Assembly (NCBI RefSeq): GCF_000014045.1
Contig: NC_008209.1
Coordinates: forward strand, 3,247,001 to 3,311,000
Direction: 5' to 3'
Source: Roseobacter denitrificans OCh 114
GTDB taxonomy: Bacteria > Pseudomonadota > Alphaproteobacteria > Rhodobacterales > Rhodobacteraceae
DNA length: 64,000 nucleotides
Shown here: positions 1-8,234 of the stretch, piece after piece
How positions within the stretch are numbered: the stretch's first letter is position 1
Layout: each line of letters starts with the position of its first letter
Position numbers and translations under genes: made by a program
The notes under the pieces: generated by a model
The model's database searches: none
Told to the model about the DNA's origin: nothing
Seen by the model: only the letters and a program-made list of their open reading frames with translations

Positions 1-909
1 GGGAAAGAACTGACGACATCAGCTGAACGGCGGGACGCCGCGCTCCGGGCGATGCGGGATCATGAAATCTCGCAGCGTCGGGCGTGCAGGCTCGTTGGTG
101 TCGACCCTAAGACTGTCAGACGCGACCGTCCGCCTGACAATCCCAAGATACGCAAAGAAATGAAGAAGATCGCCAATAAGCGGCGCAGGTTTGGCTATCG
201 CCGGATCGGCATCATGCTTGAGCGCGAAGGATATGTGATGAACCACAAGAAGCTTTATCGCCTCTACACAGAAGAAAAACTGGGGGTCAGGCGACGGCGG
301 GGCCGCAAGCGGGCGCGTGGATCGCGAACACCGATGCCAGAAGCCCTGAGGCCGGGCGAAGGTTGGTCTTTGGACTTTCTGTCTGACACGTTCGGTGCAT
401 CCCGTAGGTTCCGCATTCTGGCCATGAACGATGACTGCTGCCGCGAAAACCTATGCCTTGTTGCAGACACGTCGATCTCTGGTGCCCGGGTGGCGCGCGA
501 GTTGGATGCTTGGTTGCGTGTCTATGGAAAGCCAAAGAGCATTGTCTCGGACAATGGCACCGAGTTCACCAGTCGGGCGATCCTAAAGTGGGCAAACGAC
601 AACAAGGTGGATTGGCACTACATCGATCCGAGCAAACCCCAACAGAACGCGTTCATCGAAAGCTTCAACGGCAGCCTACGGGACGAACTGCTGAACGAGG
701 AGATGTTCGACAGCCTGGACGATGCCCGGCGCAAGCTGGCCCTCTGGCGTTACGATTACAATAACATCAGGCCACACTCATCGCTCGGGAACAAAACGCC
801 TACAGAAGCGCGCCGGACGCTTGAGCAATTTGAGGGCTCCGCACCCGACGCGCTTGCCCATACGGACAACGAAGAATATGAAAATCAGACCCGCAAACTC
901 TCGTTATGA
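1..909 (+). CDS. IS3-family transposase OrfB (start lies outside window)
   Basis: The reading frame is open from base 1, so the true start or the usual OrfA-OrfB frameshift site lies upstream; the first internal ATG is at 52. After a basic helical N-terminal region comes an integrase core with a complete DDE triad: the Asp of WSLDF, the Asp of DNGTEF and the Glu in AFIESFNG. The C-terminal part has the usual [10 protein letters not shown] block of IS3 OrfB proteins. The length visible (about 300 residues) fits a full OrfB catalytic region. The enzyme would cut and join the ends of its own element. The style of the core suggests the IS407-like branch of IS3, which is inference. Confidence 0.9.
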   Translation, partial: GKELTTSAERRDAALRAMRDHEISQRRACRLVGVDPKTVRRDRPPDNPKIRKEMKKIANKRRRFGYRRIGIMLEREGYVMNHKKLYRLYTEEKLGVRRRRGRKRARGSRTPMPEALRPGEGWSLDFLSDTFGASRRFRILAMNDDCCRENLCLVADTSISGARVARELDAWLRVYGKPKSIVSDNGTEFTSRAILKWANDNKVDWHYIDPSKPQQNAFIESFNGSLRDELLNEEMFDSLDDARRKLALWRYDYNNIRPHSSLGNKTPTEARRTLEQFEGSAPDALAHTDNEEYENQTRKLSL

Positions 910-935
910 ATGAGGGAGCCTTGGGGGGCAGGTCA
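1..935 (+). mobile_element. IS3-family insertion sequence, right part
   Basis: This covers the OrfB reading frame and its downstream tail. The likely right end is at 935: read inward on the minus strand from there the sequence begins TGACCTGCCCCCC, a TG-starting, C-rich end of the sort found on IS3 elements. The left end and OrfA are outside the window, so the inverted repeat cannot be confirmed by comparison. The next bases belong to a second, opposite-facing IS3 remnant. Confidence 0.6.
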
Positions 936-939
936 CAAC

Positions 940-1416
940 TTAAGCTTTCATAGCTCGCTCCTCGAATGTGATAGGGCTTAGCTAGCCGATGGTCGAGTGG
1001 CGACGCTTCGGGTTGTAGAAGCGTTCGATGTAATCGAAGACATCTGCGCGCGCGTGCTTTCTGGTTCTGTAGGTTTTGCGTTTGATCCGTTCTGTCTTAA
1101 GCGAAGAGAAGAAGCTTTCCATTGCAGCGTTGTCCCAGACATTCCCTGAACGGCTCATCGAACAGGTGATGCCGTGATCGGCCATCAGTCGCTGGAACGG
1201 CTCACTGGTGTATTGGCTGCCCTGGTCGGAATGGTGCAGCAACTCGTCGGGCCTGCCTCTGCGCCAGATCGCCATGATCAGAGCGTCCGTGACCATCTGA
1301 GACGTCATTTGTTCGCTCATTGACCAGCCAACGACACGCCGCGAGAACAGATCGATGACGGCTGCAACGTAGAGCCACCCTTGCGCGGTCCAGACATAGG
1401 CAGCCATTGGTGCCAA
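940..1416 (-). pseudogene. Broken IS3-family transposase OrfB (C-terminal half)
   Basis: The minus-strand frame encodes the second half of an IS3/IS150-type OrfB: GWLYVAAVIDLFSRRVVGW, then HHSDQGSQYTS, then WDNAAMESFFSSLK and RRHSTIG. The first catalytic Asp region is missing: the usual WVADFTY block before YVWTAQGW is replaced by unrelated residues, consistent with an internal deletion near 1400. The frame then meets a TAG at 982-984, where relatives continue with Tyr-Leu-Ser-Pro. Reading on past it gives LSPITFEERAMKA to a TAA at 940-942, so the stop is a nonsense mutation in an otherwise recognisable tail. It lies directly against the right end of the element at 1-935. Not functional. Confidence 0.8.
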
Positions 1417-1600
1417 AAACCCTGACGACGGACACCACTGTTAATCTACGTTTCACAATTCATTGTTTACCTTCACGAATTGGCAGGATCTCTATGGTTT
1501 GATTTCACGGGACTGCGTCATAATCATAGTGTTAGTTCGTCATGATGCCCTTTTTAAAAACGAACGAAACAGCCTTGCAGTGCTGGACATAACGACAGTC

Positions 1601-1704
1601 TAGAGCGTCTGACGAATTGCCTGAAATATCAGGCATTTCGTAACGCATTGAAATCTTGTATTTGAGCCAGCGTTACGTGATTCAGGTCTTCGCATCACGC
1701 TCTA
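1601..1704. repeat. TA-flanked inverted-repeat element, copy 1 (MITE-like)
   Basis: About 104 bp. It starts TAGAGCGTCTGACGAA and ends TTCGCATCACGCTCTA; the outer 8 bases are perfectly inverted and the complementarity continues imperfectly for 16. Inside it shares blocks with the copy at 26174-26278: CGTAACGC, TTGA(A/G), CAGC-TTACGTGAT and CGCAT-ACGCT. The right terminal CTA is the stop codon (TAG on the minus strand) of the OmpA-domain gene ending at 1702. TA on both outer edges is the target duplication typical of IS630/mariner-type elements. No coding capacity. Confidence 0.75.
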
Positions 1705-3681
1705 GCGCTCAGTGAACTTCAACTCGATGCGACGGTTTTGAGCCCGCGCTTCTGGCGTGTCTTCGACCGCAACGGGCTGGAATTCGCCAAATCCGTTGGC
1801 AGCAAGTCGGTTTGGTGGGATACCAAGGGTGTCCACCATGTATTTCACAACGGACAAGGCACGCCCCTGACTAAGTTCCCAGTTGTCAGCAAATTGTCCA
1901 ACACCAGAAAGCGGCAAATTGTCGGTATGTCCATCCACGCGGATGATCCAGTCAATTTCGGGTGGGATTTCATCTGCAACGCTTGACAGAATCCGCGCGA
2001 CCTTCGCGATTTCCTCCTGGCCCTCCGACGACAGATCCGCGCGCGCCGGCTCGAACAGCACTTCGGACGAGAAAACGAACCTGTCACCTTCGATCCGGAC
2101 ACCTTCCTGCCGTCCAAGCACATCTCTTAGTCTTCCAAAGAACTCTGACCGATACTGTTCCAGGTTCTTCGTTTGCGCCGTCAAACGCGCGGCTTCAGCC
2201 TCAAGACGCGCTTTTTCTTCTTGCAATCTGACCCGCTCGGCCTCCTCCAGCGCCGCCCGGCGACGTTCTTCGGCGGCAACACGCGCAAGGGCCGTGTTCA
2301 GTTCTGAACCAAGTGACTGAAGCTGTACCTGTTGCGCGGCATCACGTTCCTTTGCATCATCCAACACGGCCTGCAAATCACCCAGTTGCGTTCGCAATGC
2401 AGCGACCTGTTGGTTCAGCAGTTCCGTCTGCCGCTGCGCCCGCGCGCTGATGTCTTGTTGTTGCGCCAATTCTGCGCGTGCCTGAGACAAAAGCGCAGCG
2501 CGGCGTTCACTTTCACTGGACGTATCGCTGGCCATTATTTCCGCAGCTTGCTTTGCCGCCAATGCCGCTGCGAGTTGTGCACGCAAGGCGGCCGCGCCGG
2601 ATTCAGCGTCCTGTTGCGTCTCGAGTGCCTTCGCTTCGGCTGCCGCCCGCGCCGCAGCTTCGAGCGCTGCCGTCTGCTGCGCGGCATCAAGATCGGCCAG
2701 CACCTCCGAAAGCCGTGCGGCAATCAGATCGCGCTCGGCTTGCGCAGCACTCAGCGTCTCTCGCAAGGTGTCGGCCTGCTCCCTTTCTGCCTCAAGACCG
2801 TCGATGGCGAGCAAAGCCGCGGCAAGTTCACGGTCCAAATCTGCTTCTGCCGCCCGTGCGGCTGCCAAAAGTGTCAATGTCTCTTCTGCGTCTCGCCGCT
2901 GGCGTTCCAGCGCCAGTGTCATCGCCGACAGTTCGGCATCCGCTTCCTGCAGGCGCGCGCGCAGAAGTTCCGCCGCGGCGGCCTCGGCCAGACGCCCTGC
3001 TTCTTCCTCTGAGAATGCTTGCGCCGTGGCATCCACTTGTGCTGTCAGTTCAAGAATTTCTCCCTGCGCCTGCGCATTTTGTCTTTCAAGATCAGCGACA
3101 AGCGCTTCCAGCGCCTCGCGCCGCGCCGCGGCCAGTCGCGCCTGTTCGATCTGCGCATCGATCTCTGAACGCGATGCTGTCAGAGCCCGATTCAGAGCGT
3201 CGCGCTCGCGGATGAGTTCCGCTTGTGCGTCCTCAAGTTCGGCACGCGTATCTTCCAATGCGGCGACCGTACCCAAAGCTGTGTCCCGCTGCGCCATCAA
3301 TACCGCAACCTGCGCCTCGAAATCCGTGATCTGTGTCTGCGCCTGCGACAGGGCCTCAGCCTGCGCATCACGCGTCGCCGTCAGCGCGGCGATGCGGGCC
3401 TGCGCATCATTTAACGTCGCATCCAACTCACCGACACGACCGCGCAATTGCGCATTTGCCTGCTCTTCCAAACCAAGGGCCTGTGCCAGTGCGGCAACCT
3501 CTCCGGCGAGCTGGTCCAATTCGGTTTCCTGTCCAGTGATGCGCTCGGTCAGGACGAATTGCACCACCATGAAAATGGTCAGCACGAACATCAGTACCAG
3601 CAAAAGACCCGTCATCGCATCGACAAATCCGGGCCAGATCGACGCCTGAAACCGCGCACCTGTTCGCCGCGACAGCGCCAT
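1702..3681 (-). CDS. MotB/OmpA-like protein with very long coiled coil
   Basis: The 659-residue protein has a basic N-terminus and one membrane helix at about residues 24-44. It is preceded by WPGFVDAMTG, where Asp21 occupies the place of the proton-relay Asp of MotB/ExbD proteins. Residues 45 to about 525 are an Ala/Glu/Gln/Arg/Leu-rich coiled coil with few prolines. Residues 528-659 form an OmpA-like peptidoglycan-binding domain (DGHTDNLPL, LSQGRA, RLAANGFGE, QNRRIELK). Its start codon overlaps the stop of the upstream MotA-like gene (TGATG at 3679-3683), so the two are translationally coupled. Probably one half of a proton-driven, peptidoglycan-anchored inner-membrane motor; what it drives is unknown. 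Flagellar MotB is unlikely because of the coiled coil and the absence of flagellar neighbours. Confidence 0.75.
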   Translation of the reverse strand: MALSRRTGARFQASIWPGFVDAMTGLLLVLMFVLTIFMVVQFVLTERITGQETELDQLAGEVAALAQALGLEEQANAQLRGRVGELDATLNDAQARIAALTATRDAQAEALSQAQTQITDFEAQVAVLMAQRDTALGTVAALEDTRAELEDAQAELIRERDALNRALTASRSEIDAQIEQARLAAARREALEALVADLERQNAQAQGEILELTAQVDATAQAFSEEEAGRLAEAAAAELLRARLQEADAELSAMTLALERQRRDAEETLTLLAAARAAEADLDRELAAALLAIDGLEAEREQADTLRETLSAAQAERDLIAARLSEVLADLDAAQQTAALEAAARAAAEAKALETQQDAESGAAALRAQLAAALAAKQAAEIMASDTSSESERRAALLSQARAELAQQQDISARAQRQTELLNQQVAALRTQLGDLQAVLDDAKERDAAQQVQLQSLGSELNTALARVAAEERRRAALEEAERVRLQEEKARLEAEAARLTAQTKNLEQYRSEFFGRLRDVLGRQEGVRIEGDRFVFSSEVLFEPARADLSSEGQEEIAKVARILSSVADEIPPEIDWIIRVDGHTDNLPLSGVGQFADNWELSQGRALSVVKYMVDTLGIPPNRLAANGFGEFQPVAVEDTPEARAQNRRIELKFTER

Positions 3682-4865
3682 CAGCCGTCCCCGGGTGTGG
3701 TTTTACCCAAGGGCCTCGGCGCGCGCGGCTTGATCGCTTCGGCGAGGCGATTGATGTCTGCGCGCAACTCGGCAAGGCTCTCCTGGCGTCCGGCGGAAAT
3801 CTCTTCGAGAATGCGCAGCATCTGCACGTCGATGGAGCGCAGCCGCATCCTGCTTTCCGCGTCGATCCCATCGCCCTGCCCTTGCGTTTCGATCAGCGCG
3901 ATCAGCCTTTCCTGACCCGCAGCAACACGTTCGAGCGCCGCACTTGCAGGATCAGACCCTTCCATCCGCTGGGTCAGCTTTTCGATGGAGGCCGCCAGAC
4001 TACCGAGGGTTTGGTTCACCTCGTTGCGGCCCTGATCCGCGTGCAGATGCATTTGCTGCAGGGTATCCATTTGCTCCGTCATGTGATCGACCACGCCGGC
4101 AAAGCCGTGCTGATCACCAGAAGCCTCATCCCCGGAAGTGAATCCGACCCGCGTGATTGAGCTGAGCCACTCTTCAAGCTCGCGGTAGAAGCGGTTCTGC
4201 CCGTGGCCTGCAAAAAGTTCGAGCAGTCCAACAATCAGCGACCCGGCCAGCCCCAAAAGGGACGAGGCAAAGGCAACGCCCATACCGTCCAACTGATCTT
4301 GCAGCCCGCTCATCAGCCGGTTGAAGACCTGAACACCACCCTCCCCGTCTTGCGGGGCGAGGCTGCCGATGGTCTCCACAAGGGCGGGCACAGTTGTAGC
4401 CAGCCCGTAGAAAGTGCCCAAAAGCCCAAGGAAAATCAGCATACTGACGATGTAGCGCGTGATTTCACGCACCTCTTCGATCCGCGTCGCCACTGATTCA
4501 AGTATGGAGCGGGACGACGAGGCATTGACCTGCATGCGCGCACCGCGCTGACGCAACAGCGATGCGAGCGGCGCCAGAAGCTGCGGTGCCTTCGTGCTGG
4601 AATCCAACGTGCCCGTCGCAAAACCCTCGATCCAGCGCACCGAGCCAATCAACTGCAGGACCTGATAAAAACAGGCCACAACACCAATGGCGAAAACGAA
4701 AATGATGAAGCCATTCAGGTAAAGATTGGCCTGAAACACGGGCAACACGCTGGGTAGTGCCAGAAAAATACCAAAACCGGACAGTCCCAGTACAATCAGC
4801 ATCAAAGATATTTGCCTTACCGGCTGGGAAAAGACAGGTCTCGTTTCGAGGTCTGGTAACGCCAT
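3681..4865 (-). CDS. MotA/TolQ/ExbB-like proton channel protein
   Basis: 394 residues with hydrophobic helices near 18-38, 48-70, 137-160 and 205-228. The third and fourth helices, carrying GLLGTFYGLATTVPAL and GMGVAFASSLLGLAGS, match the conserved core of the MotA/TolQ/ExbB family, including small residues facing the channel. The C-terminal 150 residues are a hydrophilic, partly coiled cytoplasmic tail. It lies immediately upstream of, and overlaps by one base with, the MotB/OmpA-like gene, which supplies the Asp and the peptidoglycan anchor. Together they form a stator-like complex in the inner membrane. The substrate or mechanical partner cannot be told from the sequence. Confidence 0.75.
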   Translation of the reverse strand: MALPDLETRPVFSQPVRQISLMLIVLGLSGFGIFLALPSVLPVFQANLYLNGFIIFVFAIGVVACFYQVLQLIGSVRWIEGFATGTLDSSTKAPQLLAPLASLLRQRGARMQVNASSSRSILESVATRIEEVREITRYIVSMLIFLGLLGTFYGLATTVPALVETIGSLAPQDGEGGVQVFNRLMSGLQDQLDGMGVAFASSLLGLAGSLIVGLLELFAGHGQNRFYRELEEWLSSITRVGFTSGDEASGDQHGFAGVVDHMTEQMDTLQQMHLHADQGRNEVNQTLGSLAASIEKLTQRMEGSDPASAALERVAAGQERLIALIETQGQGDGIDAESRMRLRSIDVQMLRILEEISAGRQESLAELRADINRLAEAIKPRAPRPLGKTTPGDG

Positions 4866-4940
4866 GCGTTCCCGCTCCTGACCGTTATTGTTCTGCTCTG
4901 CGCATAGTTTACACAGAAACGTAAAGGAAGTGCCAAGGAT

Positions 4941-5465
4941 TTATGAGGTCAGCGCACGAACCCGCTGGCTGAGCCACTCAAGGTCGGGGTCATGCAGCCC
5001 GATCTCGGTCAGGTGTTGTGCGGTGTTATAAAGATATTCCGTGTTCGGCCCCATCCCACCGACCGCTGTGGAAATGATCTGCGCCTGTTCCTCAAGAGGC
5101 AAGCCGCCGCAGTATTGCACATGGTCCGGATTGATCACATAGGCCAGCGCTGTCACCCGGCGGCCATCAACCAGATCAACATCAAGCTCACGTTCGAGGT
5201 AGGCCGAGGAAATCAGCTCACGCTCGCGCAGATAGGCCAGCGTCTCAGCTTCTGTGCCCGCTTTGACCGCGAGCGCCACGCCCTCGCAAGCGTGAGACGG
5301 CTCTTCGTCCAGCGCCAAGACAAGACCGGGGTGCGTTTCCGAGCCTCGATGGTGAATGGACCGCATACAAAAAGAGCGCGCATAGCCGGGCAAGGTCGCG
5401 ATAACCTGTTCGGCCACCTCAAAACCCGGGTTCCACAGCAGACTGCCATAGCCAAATACCCACAT
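4941..5465 (-). CDS. chaC: Gamma-glutamylcyclotransferase, ChaC family
   Basis: About 174 residues. The N-terminal VFGYGSLLWNPGF contains the YGSL substrate loop of ChaC-type enzymes, and CMRSIHHRGSETHPGLVLAL and the later NTEYLYNTAQHL also match the family. ChaC enzymes cleave glutathione in the cytosol to 5-oxoproline and Cys-Gly. Two ATG codons are close together (5469-5471 and 5463-5465); the second starts directly before WVFGYGS and I place the start there, but the upstream one is possible. It is a single gene, followed by 75 bp before the MotA-like gene and divergent from the DUF2125 gene. Confidence 0.85.
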   Translation of the reverse strand: MWVFGYGSLLWNPGFEVAEQVIATLPGYARSFCMRSIHHRGSETHPGLVLALDEEPSHACEGVALAVKAGTEAETLAYLRERELISSAYLERELDVDLVDGRRVTALAYVINPDHVQYCGGLPLEEQAQIISTAVGGMGPNTEYLYNTAQHLTEIGLHDPDLEWLSQRVRALTS

Positions 5466-5536
5466 CGTCATTGCACTGGTTCTCCTTGCCTGCTTTGCGT
5501 AAACCCCAAAACGGCAGGAGATTAAAGAGGTATACG

Positions 5537-6541
5537 ATGCGGCGTCTGGTTTGGTTGGGGTTTATCTTTGCCGTGTTATGGAGCGGATGGTGGTTTTTTG
5601 CCGCCTCTGGCTTGCAGTCGGGCCTGACGCGCTGGTTCGAGGACCGGCGCAGCGATGGCTGGCAGGCCGAAATAGCGGACACAGCGCTTTCCGGGTTCCC
5701 TTTGAAACTGGATGTAACACTGGCGCGGCCCATGCTGGCAGATCCCGAAACCGGCGTCGCCTTTGAGACCTCCTCGGTCATGATCAGCGCGCCGACCTAT
5801 TGGCCGGGCTATGTGTCGTTGTTTTTCCCGCAAGACGAGATGCTGTTTGCCAGCCCATCCGGTCGCAGCACCTTAACAGCCGATACGGCGGTCGCCAATC
5901 TGCGCCTGCATCCGGGTGCTACACTGGAAGTGGAAGAACTGGCGCTGACGTCCGGCCCGTGGCGTCTTGACACGCCGGACGGCAGCCTGATGTCCGCGCA
6001 AGGGCTGTCTGTTGGCATGCGGCAGGACGTCGAAAACGCAAACCGGTATGCCGTGACGCTGGATGCGCCCGCCTTTCAACCAGGCAGCGTGCCGCGCGCT
6101 GCACTGCGAATCCCAACGGATTGGCCGATCGCCTTTGACAGCCTGACGATGGACATGACCATCACCTTCGATCGCCCGTTTGACCGCAGCACACTTGAAA
6201 CACAACGACCGCAGCCGCGCAGAATTGATCTGTCGCTGGCTCAGGCCGCATGGGGCACGTTGTTGTTGCGCGGGGCTGCAGATCTGGATGTCAGCGCCAC
6301 AGGCGCCATGACCGGTGAGGTTTCCTTGCAGGCAAAGAACTGGCAGGACATGCTGGTTCTGGCCGAAACCGCCGGTGTTTTGCCCCCCGCCCTCAAGCCA
6401 CAGGCAGAGAACATTCTGCAAGCGCTCGCGCGCGGCAGCGGCAATCCGAATTCAATAGATGTCACCCTGTCGTTGCGCGACGGTACGGTCTTTCTCGGCT
6501 TTATACCGTTGGGGCAAGCCCCCCTGCTCATCCTGCGTTAA
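5537..6541 (+). CDS. DUF2125 family protein
   Basis: The protein (334 residues) starts at ATG 5537, supported by AAAGAGG at 5524-5530; the longer frame upstream begins with TTG and has no ribosome site. The N-terminus (RRLVWLGFIFAVLWSGWWFF) is a signal anchor or uncleaved signal peptide, and the remainder is a beta-rich periplasmic domain with the SGFPLKLD motif and repeated short strands typical of DUF2125. Function is unknown in the family; a role at the envelope is likely from the topology. Its TAA overlaps the TAA of the convergent extensin-like gene by a few bases. Confidence 0.75.
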   Translation: MRRLVWLGFIFAVLWSGWWFFAASGLQSGLTRWFEDRRSDGWQAEIADTALSGFPLKLDVTLARPMLADPETGVAFETSSVMISAPTYWPGYVSLFFPQDEMLFASPSGRSTLTADTAVANLRLHPGATLEVEELALTSGPWRLDTPDGSLMSAQGLSVGMRQDVENANRYAVTLDAPAFQPGSVPRAALRIPTDWPIAFDSLTMDMTITFDRPFDRSTLETQRPQPRRIDLSLAQAAWGTLLLRGAADLDVSATGAMTGEVSLQAKNWQDMLVLAETAGVLPPALKPQAENILQALARGSGNPNSIDVTLSLRDGTVFLGFIPLGQAPLLILR

Positions 6542-7317
6542 CGGCAGTAGGGGCCACTGCGGTAGCGGGCTGTGTCAAAGTGAAAGTGATCCCGGTGAAA
6601 CCGATCTGATTCCGGCCCGAGCACCGTGCCGAATGGCCCACATGCGCCTTTATGCAAACGACGCATCGCTTTCGATGTGGCCGGATCATTCCACCCGCTG
6701 CGCACCGTGATCAATGTGCCATCGCGCATCTGCAAACCTGAAATATCGATGGCGCGCCCTTTGCCATGTTCGGAAATGCGCCCACCCGGTCGGTTATTGC
6801 GCGTGCGGCAGGCGTAATGCGCCGCCACGCGGATGTTCTTCAACCCGCCCCCTTTGCGCGAAAAAGCAGGTTTGGCCGTCTCATCAATCCATGTTTTCAA
6901 TGCCTTGGCCGTACCACAATCCATCACGGAATGTTGGCTCAACCCGATGCCGGAGACCGCGCGGATACGCACCGCATCAGTAACGCCACAACCTCTTTTT
7001 GAACCGGGCACACGGCCCACAACCACGCCCTGAATGTCGACATCCCCGCAGACCGCGCCTTTCTTGCGCAGCCGTTCCTGCGCGCGGGCAATGCGGCGGA
7101 ACTTGCGCGGTCGCAGTTCTGGTCGGAGAGACTGGGCAAGCCCGCGCCCGCCCTCGACAGCCGCTTGACCCGCCGCATCTCTGGGTCGCGGCGCGATGGA
7201 TCCCGATTGTTCCAGTTTCAGCCCCGCGCCATCGCGGTGAACAGGGCGCAAAGACGTATCTGGCGCTGCAATCGCGCCCCCTGCCGACACCACAAATGCA
7301 AGGATCAACGATCTCAT
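6538..7317 (-). CDS. Extensin-like family protein, secreted
   Basis: 259 residues with a signal peptide (MRSLILAFVVSAGGAIAA). The C-terminal 150 residues are the extensin-like domain: CGVTDAVRI, MDCGTAKALKTWI, AHYACRTRN, SEHGKGRAIDI, GPFGTVLGP and FHRDHFHFD. The His/Asp set in SEHGKGRAID and RDHFHFD resembles the zinc site of LAS-type peptidoglycan peptidases, so a murein-related hydrolase role is plausible but not proven. The start ATG overlaps the stop of the tyrC gene (7314-7317), making hisC-tyrC-extensin one transcript. Confidence 0.8.
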   Translation of the reverse strand: MRSLILAFVVSAGGAIAAPDTSLRPVHRDGAGLKLEQSGSIAPRPRDAAGQAAVEGGRGLAQSLRPELRPRKFRRIARAQERLRKKGAVCGDVDIQGVVVGRVPGSKRGCGVTDAVRIRAVSGIGLSQHSVMDCGTAKALKTWIDETAKPAFSRKGGGLKNIRVAAHYACRTRNNRPGGRISEHGKGRAIDISGLQMRDGTLITVRSGWNDPATSKAMRRLHKGACGPFGTVLGPESDRFHRDHFHFDTARYRSGPYCR

Positions 7318-8234
7318 GGACCGGATTTCTTGCGGCCGAAGTCCGGCGCATCCGTGTCCTGGCCCGCTTCGATGATACCGCGCCGGATGGCCCGCGTGCG
7401 CGTAAAGTAATCGTGCAGATGATCACCATCGCCGGTGCGGATCGCGCGTTGCAGCGCGAACAGCTCTTCGGTGAACCGTCCGAGTATTTCCAGCGTGGCG
7501 TCCTTGTTGGACAGGAAAACATCGCGCCACATGGTCGGATCGCTCGCCGCGATGCGGGTAAAGTCCCGGAAGCCGGCAGCGGAATAGGTGATCACCTCCC
7601 GGTCAGTCACGCGGCTGAGGTCATCGGCCACACCCACCATTGTGTAGGCGATCAGGTGTGGCGCATGGCTGGTGACGGCAAGGACAAGGTCGTGATGGTC
7701 TGCCTCCATCTCCTGCACGTTGCTGCCGATGCCTTCCCACAGTTGGCGCAACCGGTCGACGGCCGCGCGGTCTGACCCCTCAACCGGCACCAGCAGACAC
7801 CAGCGTTGATCGAACAATTCGGCAAAACCGGATTCCGGACCAGAGTGTTCGGTACCCGCCAGCGGGTGCCCGGGGATGAAATGGACGTTTTCAGGCAGAT
7901 GCGGCCCGACACTGTCGATCACGTCGCGTTTGACCGATCCCACATCCGTCACAGTCGCCCCCGGTTTCAGATGGGGCGCAATATCAGCAGCGACCTGCCC
8001 CATCACCCCGACCGGCACGCAGAGCACCACAAGATCGGCACCCGCCACGGCCTCAGCCGCGCTGTCATAGACGTGATCACACAGGCCAATACGTCGTGCC
8101 GTCTCACGGGTCGCATCGGATCGCGCATAGCCCGTCACTTCGCCCGCGAGCCCCTTGCGTTTCATCGCCCAGAACATGGACGACGCAATCAGACCCAGCC
8201 CGATCAGGGCCACACGGTCGTAAATCACACTCAT
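7314..8234 (-). CDS. tyrC: Prephenate/arogenate dehydrogenase
   Basis: 306 residues. The N-terminal Rossmann fold has VALIGLGLIASS with the Gly-x-Gly-x-x signature, followed by VVLCVPVG, VTDVGSVK and the substrate-site motif FIPGHPLAGTEHSG. The all-alpha C-terminal half carries AVTSHAPHLIAY and RDFTRIAASDP as in TyrA/TyrC dehydrogenases. It oxidatively decarboxylates prephenate or arogenate in tyrosine synthesis, in the cytosol. Start and stop overlap hisC upstream and the extensin gene downstream (ATGA both times). Pairing with hisC suggests that the aminotransferase may also serve aromatic acids, as HisC proteins do in other bacteria. Confidence 0.9.
   Translation of the reverse strand: MSVIYDRVALIGLGLIASSMFWAMKRKGLAGEVTGYARSDATRETARRIGLCDHVYDSAAEAVAGADLVVLCVPVGVMGQVAADIAPHLKPGATVTDVGSVKRDVIDSVGPHLPENVHFIPGHPLAGTEHSGPESGFAELFDQRWCLLVPVEGSDRAAVDRLRQLWEGIGSNVQEMEADHHDLVLAVTSHAPHLIAYTMVGVADDLSRVTDREVITYSAAGFRDFTRIAASDPTMWRDVFLSNKDATLEILGRFTEELFALQRAIRTGDGDHLHDYFTRTRAIRRGIIEAGQDTDAPDFGRKKSGP

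Noticed and set aside
1702..4865. Zorya-type anti-phage system
   Set aside because: Only MotA- and MotB-like genes are present; the long tail is on the wrong subunit and no ZorC, ZorD or ZorE follows. The next genes are chaC and housekeeping.
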